The notes beneath the pieces are model-generated. The model searched no databases and was not told the origin of the DNA. It saw only the letters and a list, made by a program, of their open reading frames with translations. From contig JAEZDC010000033.1 of NCBI GenBank assembly GCA_023429825.1, positions 62,001-126,000 of the forward strand: DNA of 64,000 nucleotides. Direction: 5' to 3'. The DNA comes from Bacteroidota bacterium. Lineage in GTDB: Bacteria; Bacteroidota; Bacteroidia; Chitinophagales; Chitinophagaceae. The position numbers and the translations under genes were made by a program. This document shows positions 55,677 to 64,000 of the stretch, piece by piece (the first letter of the stretch is position 1; each line of letters starts with the position of its first letter).

Positions 55677-58520
55677 TTACACTACAACGTTGATCATCTT
55701 TCCTTTAACAAAAATGAATTTCTTTACCGGCTTGCCCTCAACCCATTTCTGAACCACATCATTAGCAGACACGATCTTTTCAACTTCCGCCTGCTCAGCA
55801 TCTAAAGAAATATTGATAGTTGTTCGCAGCTTTCCATTTATAGATACAGGATATTCCTTACTTGATTCAACCACATACTTACTTTCGAACTTAGGATAAA
55901 CAGCATTCAATACGCTTCCTTCATTACCCAATACGTTCCATAATTCTTCTGCGATATGCGGGGCATACGGAGTGAGCAGAACCACCAATTGCTCCAGCAC
56001 TTCTTTTTTATAACATTTCAGATCATGTAATTCGTTCACGCAAACCATGAAAGCAGCGACGGCCGTATTAAAAGAAAATCTTTCAGTATCTTCTTCAATC
56101 TTCCTGATCGTTTTGTGCAACACTTTCAATTCTGCATCGTTCGCTTTTTCATCAATCCAAACCTTGATTCCCTTCACTTCATCAAAGAATAACCGCCACA
56201 ACTTTTTCAGGAAGCGATGCACGCCTTCAATTCCCTTTGTATCCCAAGGTTTACTTTGCTCCACCGGGCCAAGGAACATTTCATACATGCGGAAAGTATC
56301 TGCGCCGTATTTGTTTACAAGATCATCAGGATTTACAGTGTTGAATTTAGATTTAGACATTTTTTCAACTTCTGAGCCGCAGATGTATTTGCCATCTTCC
56401 AAGATAAATTCGGCATTAGCATATTCGCCATTTCTCCATTTCTTGAAAGCCTCGATATCCAGTTCGTAGCCATCAACAATATTTACATCAACGTGTAAAG
56501 CATCAACTTCAGAGTTGCTTTTTAATCCTGACGAGATGAATTTGTTTGTTCCTCTTTGTCTATACACAAACCGTGAACTCCCCTGTATCATCCCCTGGTT
56601 CACCAATCGCTTATACGGCTCATCATGATTGATCAAACCAAGATCAAACAGGCACTTCGTCCACATCCTGCTATATAGCAAATGGCCAACTGCGTGTTCT
56701 GTTCCGCCGATATACAGATCAACCTGGTTCCAGTAATCACTCGCCTGTTTGCTGCAGAACTCTTTATCGTTATGCGGATCCATATAACGTAGAAAGTACC
56801 AGCTACTGCCTGCGTAACCGGGCATCGTATTCGTCTCTAAATTTCTTTCAGTCCATTCCGGAATGTTAGCCAAAGGTCCTTCGCCTTCAGGACCGGGAGA
56901 ATAAGAATCAACGTTTGGCAATTGCAATGGCAACTCAGCTTCATCTAAAGGATATGCAATGCCATTCTTCCAAACAATTGGAAACGGTTCACCCCAATAT
57001 CGCTGGCGGGAGAATGCAGCATCTCTCATTTTAAAATTCACTTTCCTTTCTCCAATACCTTGCTCCTCTAATTTGTTTATCACCACCTCGATGGCATCCC
57101 GCATTACCATTCCATCCAGGAAACCACTGTTACTGAGCTTTGCATCTTTCGTTGGATTAGCTTCTTCACCATTATATGCATCACCGATGATGTTAGTGAT
57201 CGGGATATTAAAATGCTTTGCAAACTTGTGATCTCTTTCATCGCCACATGGCACTGCCATGATAGCTCCTGTTCCATACCCGGCCAAAACATACTCAGAT
57301 ATCCAGACAGGAATTTCTCTACCATTAAAAGGATTGAGTGCATAAGCACCAGTGAACACACCGCTGATCTTTTTCTCAGCCATGCGTTCTCTCTCACTTC
57401 TGCTTTTTACATAAGTGATATACTCTTCTACAGCCTGTTTCTGTTCTGCAGTTGTTACCTGTTCTACGAGATCATGCTCAGGAGCAATCACCATAAAGTC
57501 AACTCCGAATATTGTATCAGGACGAGTAGTATACACCCGCAAGGCATGATCCATTTCTGTACTGGTAATAGAAATATCCTGAATGATTACTTCCTGTCCT
57601 TTATAAAAAGCTTTCGTTTCACTTACGGTTTCCTGGGATCCGATCCTGATACTGAAATCAATCTCTGCTCCACTGCTCTTACCGATCCAGTTGCTCTGCA
57701 TCTCTTTCATTGCATCGCTGAATTCTACAGTATTCAATCCTTCTAACAATCTGTCAGCGTATTCAGTAATGCGTAAATACCATTGACGCAATTTTTTCTT
57801 TACCACCGGGTGACCACCTCTTTCACTCACACCATTCACCACTTCATCATTTGCTAAAACAGTTCCCAGGGCTTCGCACCAGTTCACTTCACCATAGCCA
57901 CAATAAGCCACGCGGTAATTCATCAGGATATCCTGCTGCTCTTTTTCAGTGAAGGTTTTCCATTCGCTGGCAGTGAATAACACAGATGCATCGCCGGGAC
58001 AAGTATGATTGATGTTCCCTTCTGTTTCAAAGATTTTGATCAACGCGTCAATATGTTCCGTCTTGTTTGACTTACGATTATACCAGCTTTTGAAAAGCTG
58101 CAAGAATATCCACTGCGTCCATTTATAATAATGCGGTTCAGATGTATTCACTTCCCTATCCCAATCATAGCAGAAACCAATATTATCCAGTTGCTTTTTA
58201 AAATTAGAAATATTTGCTGCCGTTGAAACTGCAGGATGAATACCATGCTCTATGGCATATTGTTCTGCAGGTAATCCAAAAGCATCGAAACCCATCGGGT
58301 GCAAAACATTGTAACCCTTCAATCTTTTAAAACGGGAATAGATGTCTGAAGCAATATAACCTAAAGGATGCCCTACATGCAACCCTGCACCGCTGGGGTA
58401 GGGAAACATATCTAATACAAAAAACTTCGGCTTGTTACTTACGTTCGAAACCTTGTAAGCATATGTTTCTTTCCAATGCTGTTGCCACTTTTTCTCTATG
58501 TCTCTGAAATTATATTCCAT
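55677..58520 (-). CDS. leuS: Leucine--tRNA ligase
   Basis: This 947-residue class I enzyme attaches leucine to tRNA-Leu. The HIGH motif reads HVGH at 48-51 and the KMSKS loop is KMSKS at 720-724. The CP1 editing domain is present between, with the threonine-rich TTRPDTIFGVDFMVIAPEH segment and GTGAIMAVP. The protein is longer than the E. coli enzyme (about 860 residues), which is usual in Bacteroidota. Copy 9 of the oriented repeat lies 47 bp upstream. The M23 gene follows. Confidence 0.98.
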   Translation of the reverse strand: MEYNFRDIEKKWQQHWKETYAYKVSNVSNKPKFFVLDMFPYPSGAGLHVGHPLGYIASDIYSRFKRLKGYNVLHPMGFDAFGLPAEQYAIEHGIHPAVSTAANISNFKKQLDNIGFCYDWDREVNTSEPHYYKWTQWIFLQLFKSWYNRKSNKTEHIDALIKIFETEGNINHTCPGDASVLFTASEWKTFTEKEQQDILMNYRVAYCGYGEVNWCEALGTVLANDEVVNGVSERGGHPVVKKKLRQWYLRITEYADRLLEGLNTVEFSDAMKEMQSNWIGKSSGAEIDFSIRIGSQETVSETKAFYKGQEVIIQDISITSTEMDHALRVYTTRPDTIFGVDFMVIAPEHDLVEQVTTAEQKQAVEEYITYVKSRSERERMAEKKISGVFTGAYALNPFNGREIPVWISEYVLAGYGTGAIMAVPCGDERDHKFAKHFNIPITNIIGDAYNGEEANPTKDAKLSNSGFLDGMVMRDAIEVVINKLEEQGIGERKVNFKMRDAAFSRQRYWGEPFPIVWKNGIAYPLDEAELPLQLPNVDSYSPGPEGEGPLANIPEWTERNLETNTMPGYAGSSWYFLRYMDPHNDKEFCSKQASDYWNQVDLYIGGTEHAVGHLLYSRMWTKCLFDLGLINHDEPYKRLVNQGMIQGSSRFVYRQRGTNKFISSGLKSNSEVDALHVDVNIVDGYELDIEAFKKWRNGEYANAEFILEDGKYICGSEVEKMSKSKFNTVNPDDLVNKYGADTFRMYEMFLGPVEQSKPWDTKGIEGVHRFLKKLWRLFFDEVKGIKVWIDEKANDAELKVLHKTIRKIEEDTERFSFNTAVAAFMVCVNELHDLKCYKKEVLEQLVVLLTPYAPHIAEELWNVLGNEGSVLNAVYPKFESKYVVESSKEYPVSINGKLRTTINISLDAEQAEVEKIVSANDVVQKWVEGKPVKKFIFVKGKMINVVV

Positions 58521-58566
58521 ATCAGTTTTAAGAAGTAATAGTTATGTACCAGCTTTTGTTTTCTAT

Positions 58567-58595
58567 GGCATCTTCGTTGCGTCGCACACTTGTAC
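58567..58595 (-). repeat. Start-proximal oriented repeat, copy 9 (for leuS)
   Basis: On the minus strand it reads GTACAAGTGTGCGACGCAAC, then GAAGATGCC. It is well preserved and is paired with copy 10. Confidence 0.88.
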
Positions 58596-58672
58596 TGGGG
58601 GAAAGCTATCAGCTGTGAGCTTTCAGCAACTCCACCAACTGATGTCGAAAGCTGATTGCTCAGAAATATTCC

Positions 58673-58712
58673 GAACGTTGAAGTGAGTGACACAACGGAC
58701 GATGAGTTATGC
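58673..58712 (+). repeat. Start-proximal oriented repeat, copy 10 (for ftsX)
   Basis: It reads GAACGTTGAAGTGAGTGAC, then ACAACGGACGATGAG. It shares the GACACAAC variant with the yifB copy and ends 161 bp before the ftsX start. Confidence 0.78.
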
Positions 58713-58806
58713 ATTACAGCCTGTCCCAAAACCAACTAACAAAACTTTAACCTGCAATGACCATAGTGCGCATAATTGCCGTTAGTAAACAATCGTTAAG
58801 AGTGCT

Positions 58807-58845
58807 GCAAATGTAAGCGTTTAGGTTTCAAAACCCTACATTTGC
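58807..58845. promoter_or_regulatory. Palindromic promoter-like segment before ftsX
   Basis: GCAAATGTA (58807-58815) and TACATTTGC (58837-58845) are exact complements, and GGTTT / AAACC pair inside. TACATTTGC on the plus strand is a full match to the -7 consensus and is 28 bp before the ftsX start; its mirror would serve the opposite strand. No TTG at 19 bp is seen. Confidence 0.45.
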
Positions 58846-58873
58846 AAGCGTCTGAAACCTCTAAATCTAAAGC

Positions 58874-59749
58874 ATGGCAACGCAAGGAAAAGCATCTCTC
58901 AAACGCAGTAAACCCAACTATGTATACAGCATTATTGGTGTGGCTTTGGTACTGCTGATCATGGGTATCATGAGCTGGATATTTCTGAATTTCAGCCAGG
59001 CAGGAAATCTTTTCAAAGAAGATATCAGGATCAGTGCATACCTGAGAACGCAAAACAAAGACACGATCGGCCAGATCCAGCAATACATTACTGCGCAACC
59101 TTATGCTAAGAATGTACAGTACATTAATAAAGAATCGGCAAAACAGATCTGGAATAAGGAGAACAACGAAGACTGGGCTAAGATACTTACTGAAAACCCT
59201 TTGCCGGAGAGCATTGACTTTTATGCAAAGAGCCATTATGTTAACCCGGATAGTTTACAAAGAATATCTTCTGACCTGATGGGTAAATATGGAAACCAGA
59301 TCACTGATCTGCAGTATCCAAAGAACCTTGTAAATAATTTGAACCAGCAGGCTTCCAAGTATGGTTTGATATTTCTTGTTGTAGCGATCGTATTATGCGT
59401 GATCGTTATTGTGAGTATAGATAATACCATACGCCTTGCAATGTTCAGTAACAGGTTCCTCATAAAAACAATGCAGATGGTGGGCGCTACAAGATGGTTC
59501 ATCGTAAAGCCGATGGATGTACGAGCGATCATCAATGGATTGATCAGCTCGGGAATTGCCATAGTGATCCTATTTGTGATGATGAAGTGGGCAGAGAACC
59601 AGGTACCGCAGTTGAAAACCATTCAAAACGGTGCGACTACTGCAATGTTGTTTGGAGGATTAATCATAGTGGGTGTTGCTATATCTGTTTTTAGCACGCA
59701 CAGAAGTGTGATGAAATACCTGAGAATGAAACTGGATGATCTGTATTAA
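58874..59749 (+). CDS. ftsX: Cell-division protein FtsX
   Basis: This 291-residue membrane protein has the FtsX order: a short cytoplasmic N-terminus (ATQGKASLKRSKPNYVYSI), helix one at about 18-42, an extracytoplasmic domain up to about 165, and three more helices near 168-190, 220-240 and 250-275. The permease signature MQMVGATRWFIVKPMDVRAIINGLISSG is present. With FtsE it forms the ABC-type complex that controls peptidoglycan hydrolases at the division site. FtsE is not in the window, which is normal for Bacteroidota. It is the plus-strand partner of the leuS divergence. Confidence 0.93.
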   Translation: MATQGKASLKRSKPNYVYSIIGVALVLLIMGIMSWIFLNFSQAGNLFKEDIRISAYLRTQNKDTIGQIQQYITAQPYAKNVQYINKESAKQIWNKENNEDWAKILTENPLPESIDFYAKSHYVNPDSLQRISSDLMGKYGNQITDLQYPKNLVNNLNQQASKYGLIFLVVAIVLCVIVIVSIDNTIRLAMFSNRFLIKTMQMVGATRWFIVKPMDVRAIINGLISSGIAIVILFVMMKWAENQVPQLKTIQNGATTAMLFGGLIIVGVAISVFSTHRSVMKYLRMKLDDLY

Positions 59750-59766
59750 ACATTTTTCTATAAAAG

Positions 59767-59793
59767 AAAATCCCGCTCTGGTAGCGGGATTTT
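59767..59793. terminator. Bidirectional terminator between ftsX and the S9 peptidase
   Basis: AAAATCCCGCT and AGCGGGATTTT form an 11-bp stem with a CTGGT loop, and T-rich sequence follows on the plus strand; the opposite side is A-rich. It separates two convergent genes. Confidence 0.9.
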
Positions 59794-59802
59794 TTATTGA
59801 TG

Positions 59803-61845
59803 CTATTTTAAATAAGTTGCCAGCCACTCGTGTACCTGCTGATAAAAGAATTTACTGTTCTCTGCTTTTAATATCCAGTGGTTCTCTTCCGGGAATACGA
59901 TGAGTTTACTTGGCACTTTCATTCTCTTCAACGCAGCCCAGTATTCCAAACTATTGTTCAATGGTACGCGGTAATCCAATTCCCCTACTGTCACTAAAAC
60001 AGGGGTTTTAAAGTTCTTTGCCAAACGAATTGGATTTTGTTCGATCCATGTTTTTGCCTGCTCCCAGGGTGGGCCGCCAGCCATTACTTCACGGCCATAC
60101 ATCACATCACTTGTTCCCCATTGCGCTTCACTGTTAACCAAACCTGCATGGCTGATCAAGGCTTTGTAATGCGAGGTAGTTCCCTGCAACCAGTTACTTA
60201 AATGTCCGCCATAGCTTGCACCACCTGCAGCCTGTTTTGTACCATCAATGAATGTAAATCGTTTGATCGCATCTGCGGCAGCTTCCTGTATTTCGTCGGC
60301 AGGGCCTTTGAATGGATCGAATTGTATATCCTGTGCGAATTTCTCACCGTATCCCGTAGAGCCTGTATAGTCAGTGAGTACTAAAACATAACCGGGTGCA
60401 GAAAGTAAATGATAATTCCAGCGATAGCTCCAGTTGTCTTTCCATGCACTTGCCGGGCCGCCATGTATCACAACAAACAAAGGATATTTTTTATTGGCAT
60501 CAAAGCCCGCAGGTTTCACTATCCAGCTATGTATCTTTTTGCCGCGGCTACTGGATGTCCATATTTCTTCAACTGCATTCAGATCGAGCTTCTTTAATTT
60601 CTCTGTATTGAAGTTGCTGATGAGGTTATGTGTTCCATTGGAATTTACTTTCACGATCTCTGCCGGCATTGTACTGCTTTCAAATGCAGCTACTATTGCA
60701 TTCCCACTCTCTGACACACTCAATCCTGTATAAGAACCAACACCGCCTTTTGTGTAGAGCTGCGCATTGCCACCTGAAACAGGCATCGTGTATACCTGGT
60801 CTCTGCCTTCACTCTCAACAACCATGAAGATGGTATTGGCAGCAATTGTAAAGCTGTTAACCGGTCTATCCAATTGTTTAGTGAGAACGGTTTTGTTCTG
60901 CATAGATGGCCAATCGAATCTTGTTAGTTGATCAAGATTATACACCTTATTATTATTGATCGGGCTACTGGTACAGAACAAATACTTTCCATCCGGGCTC
61001 ACCGCAGGATCACCGTAAGAGGCGCCATCCTTGGTTAATTGCTTTGCATCGCCACCAGTTACGGGTACACTATAAATATTCGAGATCACATCCTGGTAGG
61101 CCCCGGTTCCTGCTTCAGTTACTGCAGTGAACAGCACACTCTTACCATCTGCACTCCAGGTTATGTTTCCTAACCTGAAGCCTTCCTGTTTGGAGATGGC
61201 TACATCATTCAACAGGTTGGTCGCCTTATCATTTCCTATCGCCTGCACAAACATGTGCGGTTGTTTATCATCCATCCACCTGTCCCAATTCCTGATGGGG
61301 TATTGCCTGTAAACTCTTGCTTTGTACTTGATCTTCTTCCTGTCGTCAGCTATCTTTTTATTAGCTGAATCAGAATAAGCACCTGGAAAAACATTCCCGG
61401 TGAACAGGATCATCTTTCCATCAGGACTCCATTGCGGAGAACCTGCACCAATCGAAATATTAGTAAAGCGTTGAGCCTCCCCACCTTCTTTCACATTCAA
61501 CAAATAGATCTGACCGGCTTCATCACCTTCTCTTTTTGCGGAGAAAGCAATGTATTTTCCATCAGGGCTCCACTGGTATCCGCCTTCAGCGCTTTTGCCA
61601 CTGGTTAATCTTCGTGGTACAGCGCTACCGTCGGAAGGAACGATCCATAGATCACTCACAACCTCAGTTTCAGTGTAACTTGGTTCAGTTACGTTAAACA
61701 CTACCCACTTTCCATCGGGGCTTACCTGTGGCGCTCCTACTCTCTTCATCAGCCACAGATCTTCATGTGTGATGGCTTTCTTTTGCTGTGCGGTAACGCT
61801 GCCTACAGCCAGCACCGCCATAATTGCAATGATCAATTGTTTCAT
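59803..61845 (-). CDS. Secreted S9-family prolyl oligopeptidase / dipeptidyl aminopeptidase
   Basis: This 680-residue protein has a signal peptide (ending GSVTAQ), a beta-propeller of PD40-type repeats up to about residue 400 (SPDGKWVVF, SPDGKYIAFSAK, SPDGKMILFTG, SPDGKYLFCTSS) and a C-terminal alpha/beta hydrolase domain. The catalytic triad is expected at S544 in GGASYGGHL, D624 in VGELDYRVP and H656 in EENHWIL. It cuts short peptides, probably in the periplasm. It faces the ftsX gene across a shared terminator. Confidence 0.95.
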   Translation of the reverse strand: MKQLIIAIMAVLAVGSVTAQQKKAITHEDLWLMKRVGAPQVSPDGKWVVFNVTEPSYTETEVVSDLWIVPSDGSAVPRRLTSGKSAEGGYQWSPDGKYIAFSAKREGDEAGQIYLLNVKEGGEAQRFTNISIGAGSPQWSPDGKMILFTGNVFPGAYSDSANKKIADDRKKIKYKARVYRQYPIRNWDRWMDDKQPHMFVQAIGNDKATNLLNDVAISKQEGFRLGNITWSADGKSVLFTAVTEAGTGAYQDVISNIYSVPVTGGDAKQLTKDGASYGDPAVSPDGKYLFCTSSPINNNKVYNLDQLTRFDWPSMQNKTVLTKQLDRPVNSFTIAANTIFMVVESEGRDQVYTMPVSGGNAQLYTKGGVGSYTGLSVSESGNAIVAAFESSTMPAEIVKVNSNGTHNLISNFNTEKLKKLDLNAVEEIWTSSSRGKKIHSWIVKPAGFDANKKYPLFVVIHGGPASAWKDNWSYRWNYHLLSAPGYVLVLTDYTGSTGYGEKFAQDIQFDPFKGPADEIQEAAADAIKRFTFIDGTKQAAGGASYGGHLSNWLQGTTSHYKALISHAGLVNSEAQWGTSDVMYGREVMAGGPPWEQAKTWIEQNPIRLAKNFKTPVLVTVGELDYRVPLNNSLEYWAALKRMKVPSKLIVFPEENHWILKAENSKFFYQQVHEWLATYLK

Positions 61846-61926
61846 AGTAGTTTTTTGTCGTGCTAAAAATAAGGGAAGGTGTAGCAGTTACAAAACAGTA
61901 ACTTTAAATACATCAAAAGCCTAATC

Positions 61927-62316
61927 ATGAAAACCTTTCTTCTCCTGGCGGTAACTTTTGTACTCTTCTCTTGCGGTATAGGAAATGATTATGGTAAAGA
62001 AGTAAGTGACAAAGGGAATAAGCTTTATTACGTTGAGCCTGTAACGGAAGCTGAAGCAAAAGATGTATTGAACTGGCTGCATGAAACCAATCATAACTGG
62101 GGGCAGCCTGCAGTTCCTTTTCAATTGAGTAAGCAGGAAAATAAATACATCTTTAAATACAGCGTTCAGAATACTGAAACCATTGAAGCTGCTACTGGTT
62201 TTATTGAAACCTTTGCCACCAAACTTTCCGAGCGGTTGAAGGGCGCCCCGGTTGATGTGCATTTAATGGATGATAAACTGGAAAAGACTTATAAAGTGAT
62301 CAGCAGCGGGAAATAA
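61927..62316 (+). CDS. Lipoprotein of unknown function
   Basis: This 129-residue protein has a lipobox ending LFSC (Cys16). The mature part is a small alpha/beta domain (KLYYVEPVTEAEAKDVLNWLHETN, then IFKYSVQNTETIEAATGFIETFATKL). It resembles small Bacteroidota lipoproteins, but no named family can be assigned. A second lipoprotein gene follows 56 bp later and may share its transcript. Confidence 0.75.
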   Translation: MKTFLLLAVTFVLFSCGIGNDYGKEVSDKGNKLYYVEPVTEAEAKDVLNWLHETNHNWGQPAVPFQLSKQENKYIFKYSVQNTETIEAATGFIETFATKLSERLKGAPVDVHLMDDKLEKTYKVISSGK

Positions 62317-62372
62317 CAGAAATTATTAGTCTTTATAAATTTGCCGGTAATATTCTATTTAAAACTGGCACT

Positions 62373-63092
62373 ATGAAGAACGTGTTATTATGCTTGCTGT
62401 TTTTAACGCTTATCGTAGCCTGTAAGAAAGATTCAAATAATAAGATCATTGGCACCTATACAACAGGTGCTACCATACAGGTTGATCCGCCGATGATGTT
62501 CACCAGGAACGGAATGATACACGATCTTCAACTGATCAAAGATTTTTTACAAAGAGATACCAGTTTCCTCGGCACCAGGGACACGGGTTTTATATTCAAC
62601 CAAAACACAGAAGTAAACAAGGTCAACTACAGTCTTGACTTCAGATCGAACGATACGGTGTATATAACAGATAATATCACCGGTATTCCCACCACAAGAA
62701 AATATTTGCAGCAACGATCAGGTTCTGAGATCGTATTGTCACCAGTCGACTCTTCATGGATCATTCTAAACGGAACTCAACCACACGATCGCTTCTGGTT
62801 TTTATCATATAAGCTTGAAAAGAACAATACAGGGCAATTCTCTTTGTATAATGTACCGGCGGGCTCATGGGCAAAAGCGAAATACAATACCACGTTGTTG
62901 AATACTAATGGCAACCTTGTGATGCCTCTTACCAAATCTCATTTTCATTTAGCCGGCCCCAGCAGTTCTTCCTACAGCATCTACTGGAGCAATAACTCCT
63001 GGCTTTACCTGAATATGAATATTCAAAATGAATTACAGGCGGGAGATACGCTGGTAGTGCAAACGAAAACAATTAATCTGCTGAAGCAATGA
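62373..63092 (+). CDS. Lipoprotein of unknown function
   Basis: This 239-residue protein has a lipobox ending LIVAC (Cys17) followed by KKDS, a possible surface-export signal. The mature part is strand-rich and includes DTVYITDNITGIPTTRKY and a C-terminal region rich in Ser and Asn (AGPSSSSYSIYWSNNSW). It looks like a DUF-type lipoprotein of adhesins or pilus tips, but nothing fixes the family. It is the last gene before a long repeat-rich intergenic region. Confidence 0.73.
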   Translation: MKNVLLCLLFLTLIVACKKDSNNKIIGTYTTGATIQVDPPMMFTRNGMIHDLQLIKDFLQRDTSFLGTRDTGFIFNQNTEVNKVNYSLDFRSNDTVYITDNITGIPTTRKYLQQRSGSEIVLSPVDSSWIILNGTQPHDRFWFLSYKLEKNNTGQFSLYNVPAGSWAKAKYNTTLLNTNGNLVMPLTKSHFHLAGPSSSSYSIYWSNNSWLYLNMNIQNELQAGDTLVVQTKTINLLKQ

Positions 63093-63116
63093 CGAAGATC
63101 TGAATGGCGATATGAG

Positions 63117-63162
63117 CAAGTCGCAAACTTGACGTAAATGCGGCGAAGTTGTAAACTTCGCC
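63117..63162. repeat. Pair of small GAAGTT/AACTTC hairpins
   Basis: CAAGT-CGCA-AACTTG (63117-63131) is followed by the perfect hairpin GGCGAAGTT-GTA-AACTTCGCC (63142-63162). Similar AAGTT-AACTT words are common intergenic hairpins in Bacteroidota; a terminator role is unlikely because no T run follows. Confidence 0.6.
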
Positions 63163-63249
63163 TAGGCCATGACTATATACCGAAGCTTGGCGCATCAAAC
63201 CGATCACGCACATTAGCACTCACTGAAAAAGATGATCTACACATAAAAG

Positions 63250-63500
63250 GCAGTTCCTAGTTGCTTATAGGTAGTTAGGTAACTTATTTAAAGGAGCTAC
63301 GGACTGGCTTTAGGCAGTCCGGTAACTACCTGTAGGCAGTTGGGTAAGTGACTATAGGTAGCAAAAAGCTCCCTTCAGGCAGTTGGGTAACTGCCTAAAG
63401 GAAGTTGGACGACTCATTAAAGGGAGCTTTGAACTGCCTTTCGAGAGCCCTGTAACTACCTAAGGGAGCGAGGTAGCTGGTTATAGGCGGCCCGGAGCTG
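63250..63500. repeat. Array of 21-22 bp quasi-palindromic units
   Basis: About eleven units follow the pattern GTAACTnCCTnnAGGnAGTT or a close variant. Each unit is near-palindromic. Unit length alternates between 20 and 23 bases, so no frame stays open. Confidence 0.75.
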
Positions 63501-63529
63501 GTTACAATAGACAGGGTGTCAGTCATAAC

Positions 63530-63715
63530 CCAGGATGCATCGGGTTGAATACGACGAAGTGTCAGCTTTAACCGATGGTGTATCGGGTATGAGGCGATGA
63601 GGTATTGGCTTTAGCCTATGGTGTATGGGTACAAGGTGATGTGGTGTTGGCTGTAAAACAACGGTGCATCGGGTACAAGGGGATGATGTGCTGGGTTTAG
63701 CCGATTCTACCGTGA
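63530..63715. repeat. Imperfect tandem repeat of about 44 bp, four units
   Basis: Four units share ATGGTGTATCGGGTA- or GGTGCATCGGGTAC-type words, then a GATGnnGTnTTGGCT region and a TTTAGCC or TTTAACC boundary. Units differ at about a quarter of positions. Confidence 0.6.
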
Positions 63716-63858
63716 TTGTAGCTGCCTTAACTCTTGAAAAAATTCTCTCCGGCTACGACTTGGTTTTTACAAACTATTTTTAACCCATCACTTCAAATCA
63801 TGATTTCAATCTGTATTACATTATCGTATATACAAAAAAACAATGTGGAGGCGAAGGC

Positions 63859-64000
63859 ATGAATAAAGATCTTCATACTGTTCAAGTGTACAACGAACAT
63901 GTAAATAGCTACATCAGCAAGTTCATGGATCTTGGCTTGTATAAACAAACGTTTACTCCTTTACTGGAAAATCTTCCAGCCAATGCAAGGGTACTCGAAT
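63859..64000 (+). CDS. Class I SAM-dependent methyltransferase, 3' end missing
   Basis: The frame opens at the ATG at 63859 and runs off the right edge after 47 codons. GGAGG, 8 bases before the ATG, is a strong ribosome-binding site and unusual for this group. The visible sequence is a helical N-terminus (MNKDLHTVQVYNEHVNSYISKF) and ends at NARVLE, the beginning of motif I (VLELGCG) of class I methyltransferases. The substrate cannot be told from the fragment. Confidence 0.7.
   Translation, partial: MNKDLHTVQVYNEHVNSYISKFMDLGLYKQTFTPLLENLPANARVLE

Larger units (their letters stand above)
58521..58873. other. Divergent intergenic region leuS / ftsX
   Basis: These 353 bp hold two copies of the oriented repeat, one for each divergent gene, and a rich set of inverted repeats just before ftsX. 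No gene is seen. Confidence 0.7.
63093..63858. other. Repeat-rich intergenic region
   Basis: These 766 bp hold two small hairpins, a roughly 250-bp array of 21-22 bp quasi-palindromes and a roughly 190-bp array of about 44-bp units. The start region of a methyltransferase gene follows. No coding frame longer than about 50 codons was accepted. Confidence 0.75.

Overview
The window is a chromosomal segment of a Bacteroidota bacterium, most likely family Chitinophagaceae (Niastella/Ferruginibacter-like). The evidence is moderate GC, few Shine-Dalgarno sequences, promoters of the TTG-N19-TAnnTTTG type, many SPII lipoproteins (some with a K-D/E-rich surface-export signal after the cysteine), two secreted proteins with type IX secretion (T9SS) C-terminal domains, a TamL/TamB pair, a bacterial GGGP-synthase homologue, and an atpD-atpC pair split from the rest of the ATP synthase genes. 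No rRNA, tRNA, prophage, insertion sequence or CRISPR was seen. Most genes are housekeeping.

Layout. 0-9 kb: a partial MORN-repeat protein, cobalamin-dependent ribonucleotide reductase nrdJ with two DnaA-box-like sites upstream, GGGP synthase, a lipoprotein, an M28 peptidase, and a LytS/LytR-type two-component pair. 9-20 kb: fadN-like beta-oxidation enzyme, metG, two tandem LD-carboxypeptidases, an FAD oxidoreductase, small membrane proteins and an FkbM methyltransferase. 20-27 kb: poorly characterised secreted and membrane proteins, a beta-helix lipoprotein and a large PKD-repeat T9SS protein. 27-37 kb: orphan mlaF, lysA, 3-methyladenine DNA glycosylase, an EI24 protein coupled to an RsmI-like methylase, a LolA-like protein, an ABC-2 exporter pair, yifB/comM and an enoyl-CoA hydratase. 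37-50 kb: a B12-binding mutase subunit, atpC, atpD, a T9SS protein, tamL, tamB and a four-gene membrane/stress cassette. 50-64 kb: class III aminotransferase, gamma carbonic anhydrase, rsgA, an FKBP-type PPIase, an M23 peptidase, leuS, ftsX, an S9 peptidase, two lipoproteins, a repeat-rich intergenic region and the start of a methyltransferase.

The most notable signals lie outside ordinary annotation. (1) A dispersed element with core TGCGACGCAAC occurs ten times, always upstream of a gene start and always in the same orientation relative to that gene; the three divergent intergenic regions that carry it hold one copy per gene. (2) tamB has an in-frame TAA 53 codons before a second stop that overlaps the tamL start as ATGA, so the frame beyond the TAA looks like native coding sequence. 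(3) atpD lacks one base in its first codons, so its expected ATG is out of frame with the body of the gene. (4) Four intergenic tandem-repeat arrays occur, three of them with a 21-22 bp period. Points 2 and 3 could be real mutations or sequence errors and need read-level checks.
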